64,000 nt of DNA from Manihot esculenta (Eukaryota > Streptophyta > Magnoliopsida > Malpighiales > Euphorbiaceae): the NCBI RefSeq assembly GCF_001659605.2, contig NC_035170.2, positions 5,952,001 through 6,016,000 on the forward strand. Reading direction: 5' to 3'. How positions within the stretch are numbered: the first letter of the stretch is position 1; every line of letters begins with the position of its first letter. Position numbers and translations under genes: made by a program. The notes below the pieces were generated by a model, which searched no databases, was not told the DNA's origin, and saw only the letters and a list, made by a program, of their open reading frames with translations. This document shows positions 46,480 to 58,979 of the stretch, in pieces.

Positions 46480-48040
46480 ATCAAATACTCCAATATGGTC
46501 AACATTATATACCACAGTTTAGTTCAAACATAACTTAAACATTAAAAATTTTTTCATAATAAGATCACTAAGAAGAGTATTATAAAAGAAAAATTGGACA
46601 AAGTACAATTCTAAACTGTAATACATTACATGCTAAGAACTAACATTATATAAAGAGTTACACTAACAGCAAAAGTTGATCTCCTACGCTAATACGCTAA
46701 CTCTGATTCTATAAACCTGGAGTTAAGGGAGAGGGATAAGTTATTAGAGTCTAGTGAGTAGAGACATAATATAAAACAGTTTAATAAAACATATACTCGT
46801 ATGAATGCGTTATAACACAAACAATTCATATTAATATGGACTTGTCACCAGTAACCCTCCATAATTCTAATAGTGTCTAGCCCACAATAGGTGCCTCTCA
46901 GGACTTACTCTTAAATATAACATAACATAACATATTCATGGTACCAAAGCATAGAATGGGCACCTGGTCTTTCTCTTACATAATGGTAGGGGCGTAAGAT
47001 GGGTCTCGACCTGACTTCCATATCCGTCATATATAATATATCATATCATGCTCAAGTCCTAGTGGGTCATCCAACATCCATCCACAATAATAATAAAATT
47101 ACGCAATGCATAATATTCGTGAATTCTAATGCAAAACAACCTATTCATATATATATGGCATTCATGATGCATGAGTACGCTTAAAAGCCTTTAATTCAAT
47201 TAAAAATAATAGTTTAGTTAATTCTACTTATCTCTGGTAGACACCGCCCTCTCTCTGAAGCAATTATCTCACTGCTGGTCTCTACGGTCTCTCAAGTCCG
47301 ATCCTACACGGATGGACTTAAATGAGAGATCAAATATAATTTTTACAACTCTTAAAACTACCCCAAGAAACCTTTAAAAGCACTAAGAAAACACATAGAA
47401 AATAGACTGGAAAATGCTATGCAAAATACTTTCGGCAGCAAGTGCGGAGGCCTAAAATCCCTTATAGAACCGAAAGTCAAAACCTTCGGAGGCATATTAG
47501 GCAGCCAAACTTGCAGAAGAACCCGATTCTATCTTGAAGAATCAGCCCCCCAAACTCAGCCAAAACACATCATAACTTCAAAATATGAAATGCAACAACA
47601 TTGCAAGTTCCAAAACAACTTAGAAAACCCATTAGCTACCACATGCAACAATAAAACAAGGATTTTATCCAAGAATCCGAAGATTGAAACAAAAGCTAAA
47701 ACTCAAAATGCAAAGCAACTTAAGGTTTTCTTTGCATGTAGGCTTTAATACACTCATACATTTGGAAAACCAAGAATAATAGAAGGACAGATAAAACTAA
47801 GAATCTTTCTTACCTTGACCGAAGATTTCTTCAAAAGGAGAAACGTTAAAAGCTTGGCCAACTTGGATTTAAAGATTAAAAGAATATTTAATCTACATAA
47901 AAACCTTTAAACTCAATTGTCTTTTTTAGTTAGAATGGCCAGAAAAATTGAGAAAAAAACCTAACCTTACCTCTGTCCGAAAATGGAGGAAATTTCCTCC
48001 CTCTTTTCGGTTAGAGCCTATTTATAGGTGGATTGAATAT
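46480..48040 (-). mobile_element. Diverged LTR remnant related to elements A/B/C
   Basis: Shares ordered blocks with solo LTR C: CCTGGAGTTAAGGGAGAGGG near 46,718; TAGAATGGGCACCTGGTCTTT near 46,953; ATATTCGTGAATTCTAATGCA near 47,120; GGCATTCATGATGCATGA near 47,157; CTCACTGCTGG near 47,268; degraded palindromes (TTTCGGCAGCA) near 47,430; and a TATA box (TATAAATAG, minus) at 48,018-48,026. Both LTR termini are unrecognisable and no internal region is present. Confidence 0.85.
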
Positions 48041-49496
48041 TATTTTACCCTTCTTTCTGCAGACTCAATCCTCTCCTATATTAAGTATACTAAAAAAAAT
48101 TAGTAAACATTTTTTTTTAACAAAATTCAATATATTAGATGAAAAGAATTAAATACTTATATTAATTTATATTTGTAGCTAAAATTTCATAATAAAATTA
48201 AATATTTTCAATTGATTACAATTATATATTTTATTTATTTAATAATAAATAGCCCTTAGTATAGATACATTTATTTAAATGCTTTTATTTCAATATATAG
48301 TGCTTTTTTGTTTGTCAATTTTATCATTCTCCTCTCATTCTTGTTTATATATACATATATATATGATAATAAAAATTTTAAATGTAAAATAAAAATTTAT
48401 AGATTAAGATATATGATATTGTATTTTACTTTATCTTATATTATTAATATTAAATAGACTTTTTATATAGTATTTATATGTGATTTGTTATTATAATAGG
48501 AGTTCATTATAGTAAATATTTATTATTTATAATATTTTTATTATTACATATGATAAATATAAAATATATTTGATTTAAATATAAAATTAAATTAAGAAAA
48601 CTTAAAAATAAATATAAATTAATATAAATATTTGTATATCTCTGATAAAAAATACTGACAGAAATATACATTCTTTATAAAACGAAATAATTAATTAGTT
48701 TAAAATTTTCAAAGTATATATTTTATTATATACATATTTGTCCCAAATAAATAAAAATATATGTTAAATCATCAAAATTAATTAAAATAAATAAAAATAT
48801 ATGTTAAATCATCAAAATTAAGAAAATTACTTTTTTGTCCTCAATAGATGATAAAAGTTAGAACAAAAATATTCATACGTTGAACCTTGCTCTGTCTGCA
48901 AGCAACTTCAAAGCTTAGAGACGTAGCAGCACCAGTATGGATCAGCGGCAGAAGATCTAGGCCATTAAAGTGAGCTGCATGGACATGCACACGTTGAACC
49001 TTTCAAAGCTTTGACACGATAATTGGATTATGTCCACGTTATATCACACGTGGTGTTCTGAAACCAATTGCTTTAGATAATTCTCTACGCAAGAAAGCGT
49101 ATCCAGTCCTTGATAAAAGAAGATCGACACAGATGATAACAACCCTATACCTTAATCCGTTGAGCGAAGATCCGTCGGCAAAATGTATACAAAATTCAAC
49201 TCGTAATTTATCTTAGAGACTTTAAATATTAAGTAATATACAGGGGCGGAGGGAAGATACGAAAGGGTGCACGTGCCGTACCGGCAACTGAAAAATGCTT
49301 TGAAGGGGATGAAGGTATCGCAGCGGCGTAGTCAGTGATACCACAGCGGCGCAGCCGATGTCCTACAAAAAAAAGCTCCTGACTCCACCACTATAATATA
49401 TATATAATATATATATTTGTATGCATACTAAAATTTAATTAATAGATCTGTTAAAAAAATAAAATATTTTATATTTAAAATTTAAATTTAAAATTT
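48041..49496. other. AT-rich spacer with a GC-richer unassigned block
   Basis: Roughly 41-bp units are tandemly duplicated at 48,743-48,824. 48,890-49,190 is GC-richer but I recognise no protein in it. 49,242-49,390 begins CAGGGGCGGAGGGAAG and ends near a CTCCACCACT stretch; such GGGGCGGAG starts are typical of dispersed plant repeats, unidentified here. Confidence 0.4.
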
Positions 49497-50600
49497 TTAA
49501 TAAAAAAAATAAATTAAAAAGTTTATTTTTTGCATATCATGTCTTAGATAAATATGTTTATTTTTACTATTGAAAGTTTTATTCTTTGCAATAGTTATTG
49601 CCGTTTGGCAATCACAACACACAGATGGTATTAGTTTTATTCTCAATAGAGTATTTGCTAATAAATTTCTTAGCCACTTAAGTCTCATTGTCATTTAATT
49701 CCAGAGTAATAAATTATAACTCCATGGTGGTTTTGATAATAATAATTGATTTTTAATTGCACCACCATCTAGATTAAATACATAATCACTAGTGGATTTT
49801 ATCTCATTTAAATCTAAATTCCAATTAACATTATTGTATTATTCTAATACAGTGAGACATCCACTATATAAAATATCATAACTTAGAGTACCTCTCAAAT
49901 AATTCTTTAACTTCGACTAAAATATCCCAATGATTATGATTAGATTATGTATAAATCTGCTCAATCTAGGTACCATAAGCTATATTAAGTTTGAAAAATT
50001 CATTAAATGCAACAATTTTCTACTAATATGTGCATATCTAACTTGAGCAATAATATCATCTCTACTCTTTTTTTAGAATTAGCATTATATAGGGTATTTA
50101 TTAGTTTGACAATTGAGAGATCTAAACTTCTTTGCTTTTGTAATATAATTATACTATTATTCCAATTTTTAATACTGCAAATTACATTTGCTTCCTTTAA
50201 ATATTTTATATCAAATTTATGAATAGGAAAATATTTAATTTCATCTGCTATATTATAATTTTGTCAAATATAAGCATATCATTCACATATGAATAAATAA
50301 TCACATATTCATTATGTATAAATTTTGTAAACATATATACTAACTAAATCTTACTGAAATATCTCATATCACTATTTAGGTGCTTATTTCAAGCCATCTA
50401 AAAATTCAAAGAATTTTATTTTCTTGATTAGAAACAAGACAACTCTTATACCACACAAAATATAAACATATTTTTAACAAAATATCTCGTACTTTTAAAT
50501 ATTTTAGATCAATCTTATAAAAAATTTCATAATTTATAAGAGTCTTATGAATTTATTATTTTGTTTTCTTCAATTGCATTACTGTTAATGCTATTATGAA
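49497..50600 (-). pseudogene. Element F: Ty1/copia RT-RNase H remnant
   Basis: Minus strand. RNase H end: CDCQTAITIAKNKTFNSKNK followed by HIYLRHD (49,497-49,694). RNase H start: STSDYVFNLDGGAIKNQ near 49,750-49,800. RT: YSYVNDMLIFD near 50,262-50,310, where the catalytic YVDD reads YVND, and a FLDGLK-AP remnant with a stop near 50,390. Many frameshifts; no LTR found. Confidence 0.82.
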
Positions 50601-53600
50601 TAAAATAAATGCAAGCATGTGTTGTAATAGTACTTTATAATAATTTATTACTCTAAATTTTTTAAAAATAAAATACTACTAAAACTCTACTAAAAATAAA
50701 AATTTAAGTGCTGCTTAAAGTTCAACGACTAAAGTTGTTATTTCTAGTAAAATTCTTAAATCTTTTTTTTCCAGGAGACTTTCTCAACATGTGCTAAAAA
50801 AATATAGTATAATTTTTTATCAAAAATTAAATTAGAAAAAGATTAACATTGAATGGGCTAAAGAAAATATTAAAAAATCACATGTATTGCATTAATGCAT
50901 ATTAAACTGTTGAAATTAATAATTAATTTTTTCAATTAATAAATTACTATTTTATGACATATTCAATAAATAAAGTCAAATAAATTAACATTTTTACTTG
51001 CTTTCCAAAACAAACATAGGTTGAACAATTTACATGATTTATTTTGTAATTCTCCGTAATTAAACATGTTATTATGAAATTTTAATTTTTAAAATTAAAT
51101 AATAAAAATTTATCTTTAATTTATAACTCAGCAGAAAGTATAAAGAAGAGAAGGAATGAAGTAAAAAATAAGAATATTTTTCTTTGTGAATATGCATGCT
51201 ATTTATAGTGAAAAAAATAGCTGTTGTAAACTATTATAAAAATTTTGAGATAATATAATAAAATTATAACGGTCAGATTTAAATTTTATGATCATGGCTA
51301 ATAAAAAATAAATGGGACATTCACTAATTTAATTTAGAACGATGAATACTATCTCAATTATATAATCATATTCGTACCGTTTCTTATATATCCAATTCAT
51401 TCTCGTTAGTTACTTATGATCCAAGTAACACTTAAAATAAATTAAAATATAAAAATTTATATATAAAATTATTTATTGATTTTAAGTTAAAGAGTAACTT
51501 ATACAACCATCGCTTAAATAATTCATAAACACATATTACTTTTCATATAAATTTTTTAAACGGATCAGTTCAATGCATTTATTTATAATAAGGACTTATA
51601 TATTAATTTTAAATATTTTACATATCTCAATTTTAGAAGGAAAAAAAATATAATATGTATTAGTGTCGACAGTTCTAATTATTATTCAATCATAATAATA
51701 ATATCGATCAAAGATATTTAAAAATATTATTTAAATACAATAAGAATTTCACGATTATAACTACATCATAATACTCGTTGTGCAGTAATATAGTTTTATA
51801 TACTTTATTTTTATTTAAAATTTAATGACATTAATATTAAAAATAAATAATAATTTTATAAAATATATTTAAATATTTAAAATATATAAAAAATTATATG
51901 CATTTACAATCAACAGATTGATAGTAGACATATTAATAATATAAATAATTGATTAGTGAAATAAGAGTAATATCTTAAAAAAATTGATATTTTATTATTT
52001 ACGTTTCTTAAGTTGATGAAAAAAATGTTTTGGCCGATATTTAGATAATCTAGAAGACGCATTTCTTGGGGCTCCATGAATTTGGAAGGCTGGGCAAATG
52101 TCATGTCCCTTTCAAATCAGTCATTTCCATTATATATTTCTCTTTCCATGTTAAGGCAACACCTTGGGCCCATTTCAATTTTTTTAAAAGAATTTTTTGT
52201 AAAAATTGAAAATAACAACTAACTTCCTTTTTCTAAAAAAATAAGCGTTTACACTCTTTATTTTCGTTCAGAATAATTAAATCTAAATTGTAAAATTAAC
52301 ATTTGTAATTATTTTCTGTGCATATAGCATGCCATGTAGGATATTTATTTATTATCCATGATATATATTACATATATATACAAAAATTGAATTTCATATA
52401 TTCATTTTAGAATTTATCTAAAATTATACCTAAATAAAAAATATTGTATTTTTTTATTATCCAACAGTAAAATATTTAAAAAAATGTAAAAGTATAAAAA
52501 TGTTCGTTTGTTTTATCCTATTCACTTAAAGAATAGATTAAAGCATTTTTCTCAATTAACACTAATAGAAAAAGATGATAAGAAAAAATATACTGAACTT
52601 TTAACATTCAAGACCGTAATTGAATTTTTATGGGAAAGTTAAATTTAAAATTCATCTGAATTTATTATGCAAGCTGGACCATTAGTACACAATCCAAACC
52701 TCACATGAATAGACCGAACTGGTCAAAATTCAAGCTTATTAAAGAGGGACACAGCTTACTTACCATGATGGGTCAGTAAAGAAAAAGATCCAGTTATCTA
52801 TCAGCATAAGTGCCGAAGAGAAATTAAATAATCGTTCGACGATGAAGAGAAAGACTCTATATAATAGCGATAGATGGTATTGTATTAAAGTATAAAGATA
52901 AAAGAAATAAAAGAGAAAGACCTAAATTATTTAGGTAAAGTCACTCACGTCATGCATTAAAGATATTAATAGATAAAATAAAATCAGAAAAACATAATTA
53001 GTGCTTTCTTAAATTTCAAAAATGACAAATAAGTGGATTTAAAAAAAAAAAGAACACTTGAAATGGAAACAAGGGAGCATGTTTTTTATTTAATAAAAAT
53101 GTAATGCAATTTAATAGCAAAATGAAAGATAAGATTTTTTTTTTTTTCAGGGAGATAACAGTCTCTTTTATTTTATTATAAAGTGACTAATTTGAAAATA
53201 AAATTTTATTTATTTACAAAAATAATTTATATTTAAAAAATATTTTTTATGAAATAATTTATCCTTTATAGTTTAATTTTAATTCAAAAAATAAAATATA
53301 TAAAATAAATTTATATATAAAAATATTAATAAAATTTTTAAAATGCATATTTTTTTTAAAAAAAGAGAAAGTTATGTTTTTTAAAATAATCTTAATTTTT
53401 TTAAAAAAATATTTTTTATTGATTAATTTTTTTAAATATTCAAACATCAAAATATATAAAATATACTTTTTTTTTTATAAAATAAACATAGACTGTTTAA
53501 ACTTATTTTTTCCCCTAACGGCAAACATATATTGAAATTTAATAACTATTAAATTAAATCAAATCAAATATTTTCATCAAGGTTCATATATTTATTAGTA

Positions 53601-53794
53601 CACTTAATTAATTCTATATAGATATGGGTAAAAATATTTTATCTAATGTATAGTTATTAAACTGTACATGAGATTGAACTTAAATTAAAACTATCATTTT
53701 TATAATGGATGAAAATATGTAAGACAGAGTAATTAATTTTAAATTTTATGTTAGACTTAAATCGAGTTTAATTTTTATTGGTTACATTTATTGA
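50601..53794. other. AT-rich spacer
   Basis: No supported gene. Short frames are low-complexity. 52,640-52,900 is slightly GC-richer and resembles retroelement sequence, but I cannot assign it. Confidence 0.4.
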
Positions 53795-54070
53795 AGGTTC
53801 ATAATAATTTTTCGAAAAGAAAATTTCGAGATGTACGACTTTCAAAAGTATAACGAGAAGCGCAGATCTAATCACAAAGTTTAAGATCGAAATTTTTTCG
53901 TTTAGAAAGTTAATTTTATACTTTTATTATTATTTTAAATTTTTTCATAATTTTTTATATTATAATTTTTAATATTATAAATAACTGTTCTTTTAACTAT
54001 TTGAAACACTTTTTAATTTTTAAAAATTTAATAAAAAATTTTGACTTTTTCCTTCAGATTAAAACTCTAA
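53795..54070 (+). repeat. Dispersed repeat copy 2 (LTR-like fragment)
   Basis: GAGATGTACGACTTTCAAAAG and GAGAAGCGCAGATCTAAT followed by ATTATAAATAACTG; the counterpart of 22,630-22,920. Confidence 0.55.
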
Positions 54071-54299
54071 ATAGAATCTAATCGGTCCTATTTTAATATA
54101 TATATTTATTTATAATTATTTAATCCACCGATTACATCTATTAAGATCATTTAATGCATTTCATTAGCAGCAATGAACATAATTTTTTATAAATATTAAT
54201 AACAATCTTTTTTTCAAATGATTGTTTAACTCACTACATTTTATTGGATAAAAAATATTTATTATATTAATTATTAATTTTTATCTTTTTAATTAAGTA

Positions 54300-54720
54300 T
54301 TAATTATTGTAAAATTAGTTTAGATTTCAAAAGATTTTATAGTCATTAAAGATTTTATGGTCGTTGAAGATTTTATAATCGTTAAAGATTTTATGATCAT
54401 TGAAAATTTTATAGTCATTAAATATTTTATTTATGAGGTTATGATTTTATCTCAAGATTTTTATAACCATATATAGCAGTCGGTTTTTCCACTATAAATA
54501 GCCTTCATCTTTACAAAGATAGTAACTCCCATATTTTCTACTTTATTCTTTCTTTCCTCTGTGTTTTTTGCTGGGTTATAAATTAGAAATAAATTTTTAT
54601 TGTCCTAATTCTAGAAATTAAATCCCAAAAAAACTGTTTAATCCTAGGTATTGCAAAATAAATCCTAAAGGACAATATTCAACACGACTCAGATTTCATT
54701 ATTTTATCCTATTTTTTCAA
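54300..54720 (+). repeat. Putative 5' LTR part of element G
   Basis: Five 18-bp tandem units (AAGATTTTATGGTCGTTG-like) at 54,331-54,420 precede a TATA box (CTATAAATAG, about 54,500). The segment ends near TTTTTTCAACA at about 54,722, just before gag-like sequence. No second LTR or PBS was found, so the LTR call is inference. Confidence 0.5.
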
Positions 54721-54747
54721 CAATCTTAAGGATTTATCTGTACACAA

Positions 54748-56236
54748 ATGGAATTAAATGTTGTCACTGTCTCTACTTCTGCACTGCCTACTGCTCCATA
54801 AGCCAAACCTTTTCCTGATATCTCGAATATTGAAGATACAAATAGGAGGAACTTAAAGTTGCAAAAGGAAAAGAGCTGGCTACAAGAGCAAAACTTGTAC
54901 AAGGAAAAGTGCACAAATCAAATAACAGGTACGAAAATAAGAAACCTGATTACAAACCTAAGTTTAATAATCCCATCTTTAAAAAGAAAAGATATTGTCT
55001 TGTATGTGGTAAGTCGGGTCATGATGCACCCCAGTGCAAGAAAAGTATGATAAATGACAATCCTCCTAAACCAAAAGTAAATTTAGTTGAAGGAGATGAC
55101 ATTATTACTGTGGTCATTTCTCAAACTTTTCTTGTAGTTAATGTGCAAGAATTAGTAGTAGATTCTGGTGCTATTAGGCATATCTGTACAAACAGAAATG
55201 CATTTACCTCCTACTCTACAGTGGAGAAAGGAGAAGAACATGTGTATTTGGGTGATTCTAAGACTGCAAGTATCCTTGGTAAAGGAAAATTTCTTCTCAA
55301 ACTCACATCTGGCAAGATCTTGGCACTTAATGAGGTACTTTATGTACCTAATATGAGAGCTAATTTAATTTCTGTAGCTCCATTGGAAAAGACTGGGATT
55401 AAGATGTTTTTTGGGTCAGACAAAATTATACTAACTAAAATTGATATTTTTATTGAAAAATATTATTGTAATAAGGGACTCTTTGTTCTCAATATTTCTG
55501 CAATAACAAATGAAAATGTATCTTATTTTAATTTCTTACTTGATTCTTTTGATTTATGGCATGCTAGATTAGGACATGTTAGTGCTTCTTATATTAAAAA
55601 AATGCAACATCTTGGTATAATATCTGGCACTGATAATACATGTTTATATAAATTTGAGATTTGTATAGAATCTAAGTCAACCAAAAAATCATGTTCAACT
55701 ACATATAGAGAATCTAAATTGCTTAGTTTAATACACACAGACTTAGGGGATTTAAAATAAACTACGACTAGAGGTGGTAAAAAATATTATGTAACTTTTA
55801 TTGATGACTATTCTAGATATACTAAAGTATATTTGTTTAGAAACAAAGATGAATCATTTGATATGTTTTAACTGTATAAAGCTGAAGTAGAAAATCAATT
55901 AAATAGGAAAATAAAAAGGATTAGATCAGATAGAGGTGGAGAATATATCTTATTTAATGACTTTTGTGAAAAAGAAGGAATAATTCATGAATCTAATGGA
56001 GTAGCGGAAAGAAAAAATAGAACATTAAAAGAAATGATGAATACTTTATTAATAAGTTCTTTCTCACCTAATAACCTTTGGGTGGAAGCTTTATTATCTG
56101 CTTGTCATCTACAAAATATCCTACCCTATAAGAAAACTGATAAAATACCATATGAACTTTGGAAATGTTATATACCTAACTTAAAATATTTAAAAGTGTG
56201 GGGGTGTCTTGCTAAAATAATTCTTCCTAATCCTAA
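54748..56236 (+). pseudogene. Element G: Ty1/copia gag-integrase remnant
   Basis: Plus strand. A gag start (MELNVVTVSTSALPTAP, then a stop) is joined after a large gag deletion to the gag tail with zinc knuckle CLVCGKSGHDAPQC. From 54,909 a 283-codon open frame carries the protease (VVDSGAIRHICTN) and gag-pre-integrase (LWHARLGHVSASYIKKMQHL); it ends at TAA 55,758-55,760. Integrase continues in frame with HTDLGDLK, RIRSDRGGEYI and NGVAERKNRTLKE, so the D,D,E residues are kept, but another stop lies near 55,869. At 56,236 the homology breaks off abruptly before RT. Confidence 0.88.
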
Positions 56237-56890
56237 GTGTTGTCCCTTGAGGCAACCCAAGAGGGGGGTGAATTGGGTTTATAAAAAATTTAAAGGGAAA
56301 AACACAAATTAGAGGCAATAAGGAAGAAGATAATCAACACAAGGATTTATAGAGGTTCAGCTATCTCAAGCCTACGTCTTCTCCTCAAGGTCCACCTTGA
56401 GAGTTCATTTTCCAGAAATATCCTTCTCTTAATGTGAAATTCATTTTTTTTTTCTCTTTCATATTTTCTCCAGTTGCAGAAGAAGAAGAAGAAGAAGAAG
56501 AAGAAGAAGAAGAAGAAGAAGAAGAAGAAGAAGAAGAAGAAATTGCAGCAAGGGTAGGAAGAAGAAGAAGAAAGAAGAAGAAGAAGAAGTTGCAAAAAGA
56601 GTAGAAAGAACAAGAAGAAGAAGAAGAAGAAATTGCAGAAAGGAGGATAGGAAGAAGAAGAAGAAGAAAGAAGAAGAAGTTGCAGAAAAGGGTAGGAAGA
56701 AGAAGGAGAAGAAGAAGAGGCATTTGGGTTTGGGTTTAGTGAGGGTTAATTTTGTCAATTCACGTGTCCCAAACGGCTATTTTGGACGGAAAGACTACGA
56801 ATTTGGACAGAATGAGGGACTTAAGTGTTAGGTCGCCAAAATAGAGGGACAGAAGTGTTAATTATGTTAAACCTCAGGGACTAAAAAGTA
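56237..56890 (+). repeat. Unidentified repeat beginning at the element G break, with (GAA)n tract
   Basis: Starts TGTTGTCCCTTGAGGCAACC and includes AAGAGGGGGGTGAATTGGG, a sequence I remember as widespread in plant genomes. It ends near 56,890. No protein. It truncates element G, so it inserted into G or is the junction of a rearrangement. Confidence 0.5.
56474..56721 (+). repeat. (GAA)n microsatellite, interrupted
   Basis: An uninterrupted GAA run at about 56,477-56,541 followed by shorter interrupted blocks, each separated by a TTGCAGAAAGG-like spacer. Confidence 0.95.
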
Positions 56891-57429
56891 ATTTTCCCTA
56901 TTTTAATTCTTCTTTTTAATGTGTTATCATAAAAAATCTCATCTTTAAAAGTGTAACATAAAAATCTCAAATCATTAAAAACATTAAATGCAAAATCCCT
57001 CATTTTTACAAACATTCCATAGAAACCTTTCAAATCATTTTTCATTTATTTATTATTATAGTGACGCACTCATTAAATGTTATTACCTTGATCTCTTACA
57101 AAATTATTATAGTGACCGGAGCATGGGCTTTCCTGTTTTTGGGCCTATGTAATGTTTTCCTACTTGAGAACTTCTTTCAAACCGAGAACAGCACTCCTGT
57201 CGAGAACAACACAGACAAAAAAGAAATTTGAGCCGCATGCAAGAGCAAGGCAAAGCCCTGAACGACGATCCCCGCCAGATCTACAGGTAGCCACCGCAAG
57301 GCAAGATCGATAGGAGAAAAAACCCCTATTAAAAGCATAGATCAACCAAAACAAAAGCAAAAAAATTATTGTAATGTTGAAACAAATATTTTCTTTATAA
57401 ATGTATTTTATATTCTTTTATAGTTCATT
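56891..57429. other. Spacer with an unassigned GC-richer block
   Basis: 57,110-57,350 is GC-richer; the minus strand holds a 66-codon frame with no family I recognise. It may be a fragment of a gene or of a LINE. Confidence 0.35.
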
Positions 57430-58165
57430 TATACCATTTAATTTTACAAATTGATTATATGTTTATTTATAAATTTATTTATCTCTGTTTAATTTTATAA
57501 ATAAATTATATATCTATTTGCGAATTCATTTATATTCATTTAATTTTACAAATGAATCATGCGTTCCTTTGTGAATTTATTTGTATATGTTTAATTTTAC
57601 AAATAAATTATACGTTTGTTTGTGTTTATTTAAAATTTCAAACTGATTAAATTTTTATTTGTGAATTTATTTATATCCATTTAATTTTATAAAGAGATTA
57701 TACACCGTCTATAAATCCGTTTATATCTATTTAATTTTATAAATAGATTATATATTTGTTTGAAAAGTCATTTAACTTTATAAATGGATTATATATTAGT
57801 TTCTAAATCCATTTATATTGATTTAATTTTATAAATAGATTATTTATTCGTTTATAAGGCTATTTATGTGTATTTAATTTTAAAAATGGATTACACATTA
57901 TTTATGTTTATTTAATTTTGTAAATGGATTACAAGTGTATTTATAAATCTGGTTTACTTTCATTTAATTTTTCAAATGAATTACATGTCTCTTTGTGTCT
58001 ATTTAATTTTATAAACAAATCACACATCATTTTGAGAACTCATCTATATCCATTTCATTTTATAAATAGATTTTTTTATCCATTTACAAATTCATTTATA
58101 TTCATTTAATTTTACAAACGAATTATACGTCAATTTGTAAATCCGTTTGATATCTATTTAATTTT
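57430..58165. repeat. Degenerate tandem array, unit about 51 bp
   Basis: The phrase ATTTAATTTTATAAATGGATT recurs about every 50 bp (near 57,438, 57,489, 57,540, 57,590, 57,680, 57,730, 57,820, 57,870, 57,961, 58,106), some units being shortened to about 40 bp. About fourteen units in all. Confidence 0.75.
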
Positions 58166-58757
58166 AATCTCATATCGGTAAATTATAATGTACGGAAAGT
58201 TCTCCTTTCTATAAAAAGGTAGACCTTCCTCCCTTCAACATTAGTACATGATCTTTATCATGTTATGTGATCTTTATATTGGGCACATGGGTAAATTAAA
58301 ATATTTTTATTTAATTTCATTTTTAAATTATTTTGAACTCTAACTAACAATCAAGATTGAATACAAGCTCACAACAAATTAAACTCAAATCAATCTTGAG
58401 TTTATTAATTATTTCATTAATCGAGTCCGAACTTGTATATAGAGATCAATTTGAGCTCAACTTGTATATAGAGATCAATTTGAGCTCAAGCTTGTTAATT
58501 TTTCTAATAAATAGATGACCGATAAAATTAACTAATGTCATTATTGACCTACTCTAATAGGGTTATATTTCTTCTTTTTGTCGTATAATTCCTAAATTTT
58601 TTTAACAAAAATTTCTTACTTTGATATGTTCTTAAAGTCTTTATTTTTTTTATCTAATTAATTTTAGTTAAATCGAAAAAAATTAATAAAACAACTTAAA
58701 ATCTCAATTGTATGAGATATCAAATGGATAAACCTTATAGGAGAGTAGTAATTAATT
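58166..58757. other. AT-rich spacer with a 29-bp tandem duplication
   Basis: The unit ACTTGTATATAGAGATCAAT plus nine more bases occurs twice at 58,430-58,488. No gene. Confidence 0.5.
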
Positions 58758-58979
58758 ATGAAATATAATCATGCACCAGGACATAGTATCAATATAGATG
58801 GAATTCACATCGTGCATTCAAACGGGATCAACATTATTAATTTAAATATTATCATTGGCGATGACTGCATCTCCACTGGTGGTGGCAATTATAAAACTAA
58901 TGATTATATTCATCTATACTCCAAATTGCTTCCACTCGGAAGTGAATCTGTCAAAATTTCTATTGTAGAAGTATCCTGA
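58758..58979 (+). pseudogene. Polygalacturonase (GH28) gene fragment
   Basis: A 73-codon open frame contains APGHSINIDGIHIVHSNGIN and IIIGDDCIST. The GH28 family, which hydrolyses pectin in cell walls, has SPNTDGIH and GDDC(I/V)S at this spacing, carrying the catalytic Asp residues. Here NTD reads NID, keeping the Asp. The conserved GHG and RIK motifs that should follow are absent, and no other exons or signal peptide are seen within 1 kb on either side. It is probably one exon-sized relic left by duplication or transposon capture. Confidence 0.72.

Noticed and set aside
56347..56758. Poly-Ser, poly-Leu and poly-Phe open frames
   Set aside because: Three frames of the complement of the (GAA)n microsatellite.
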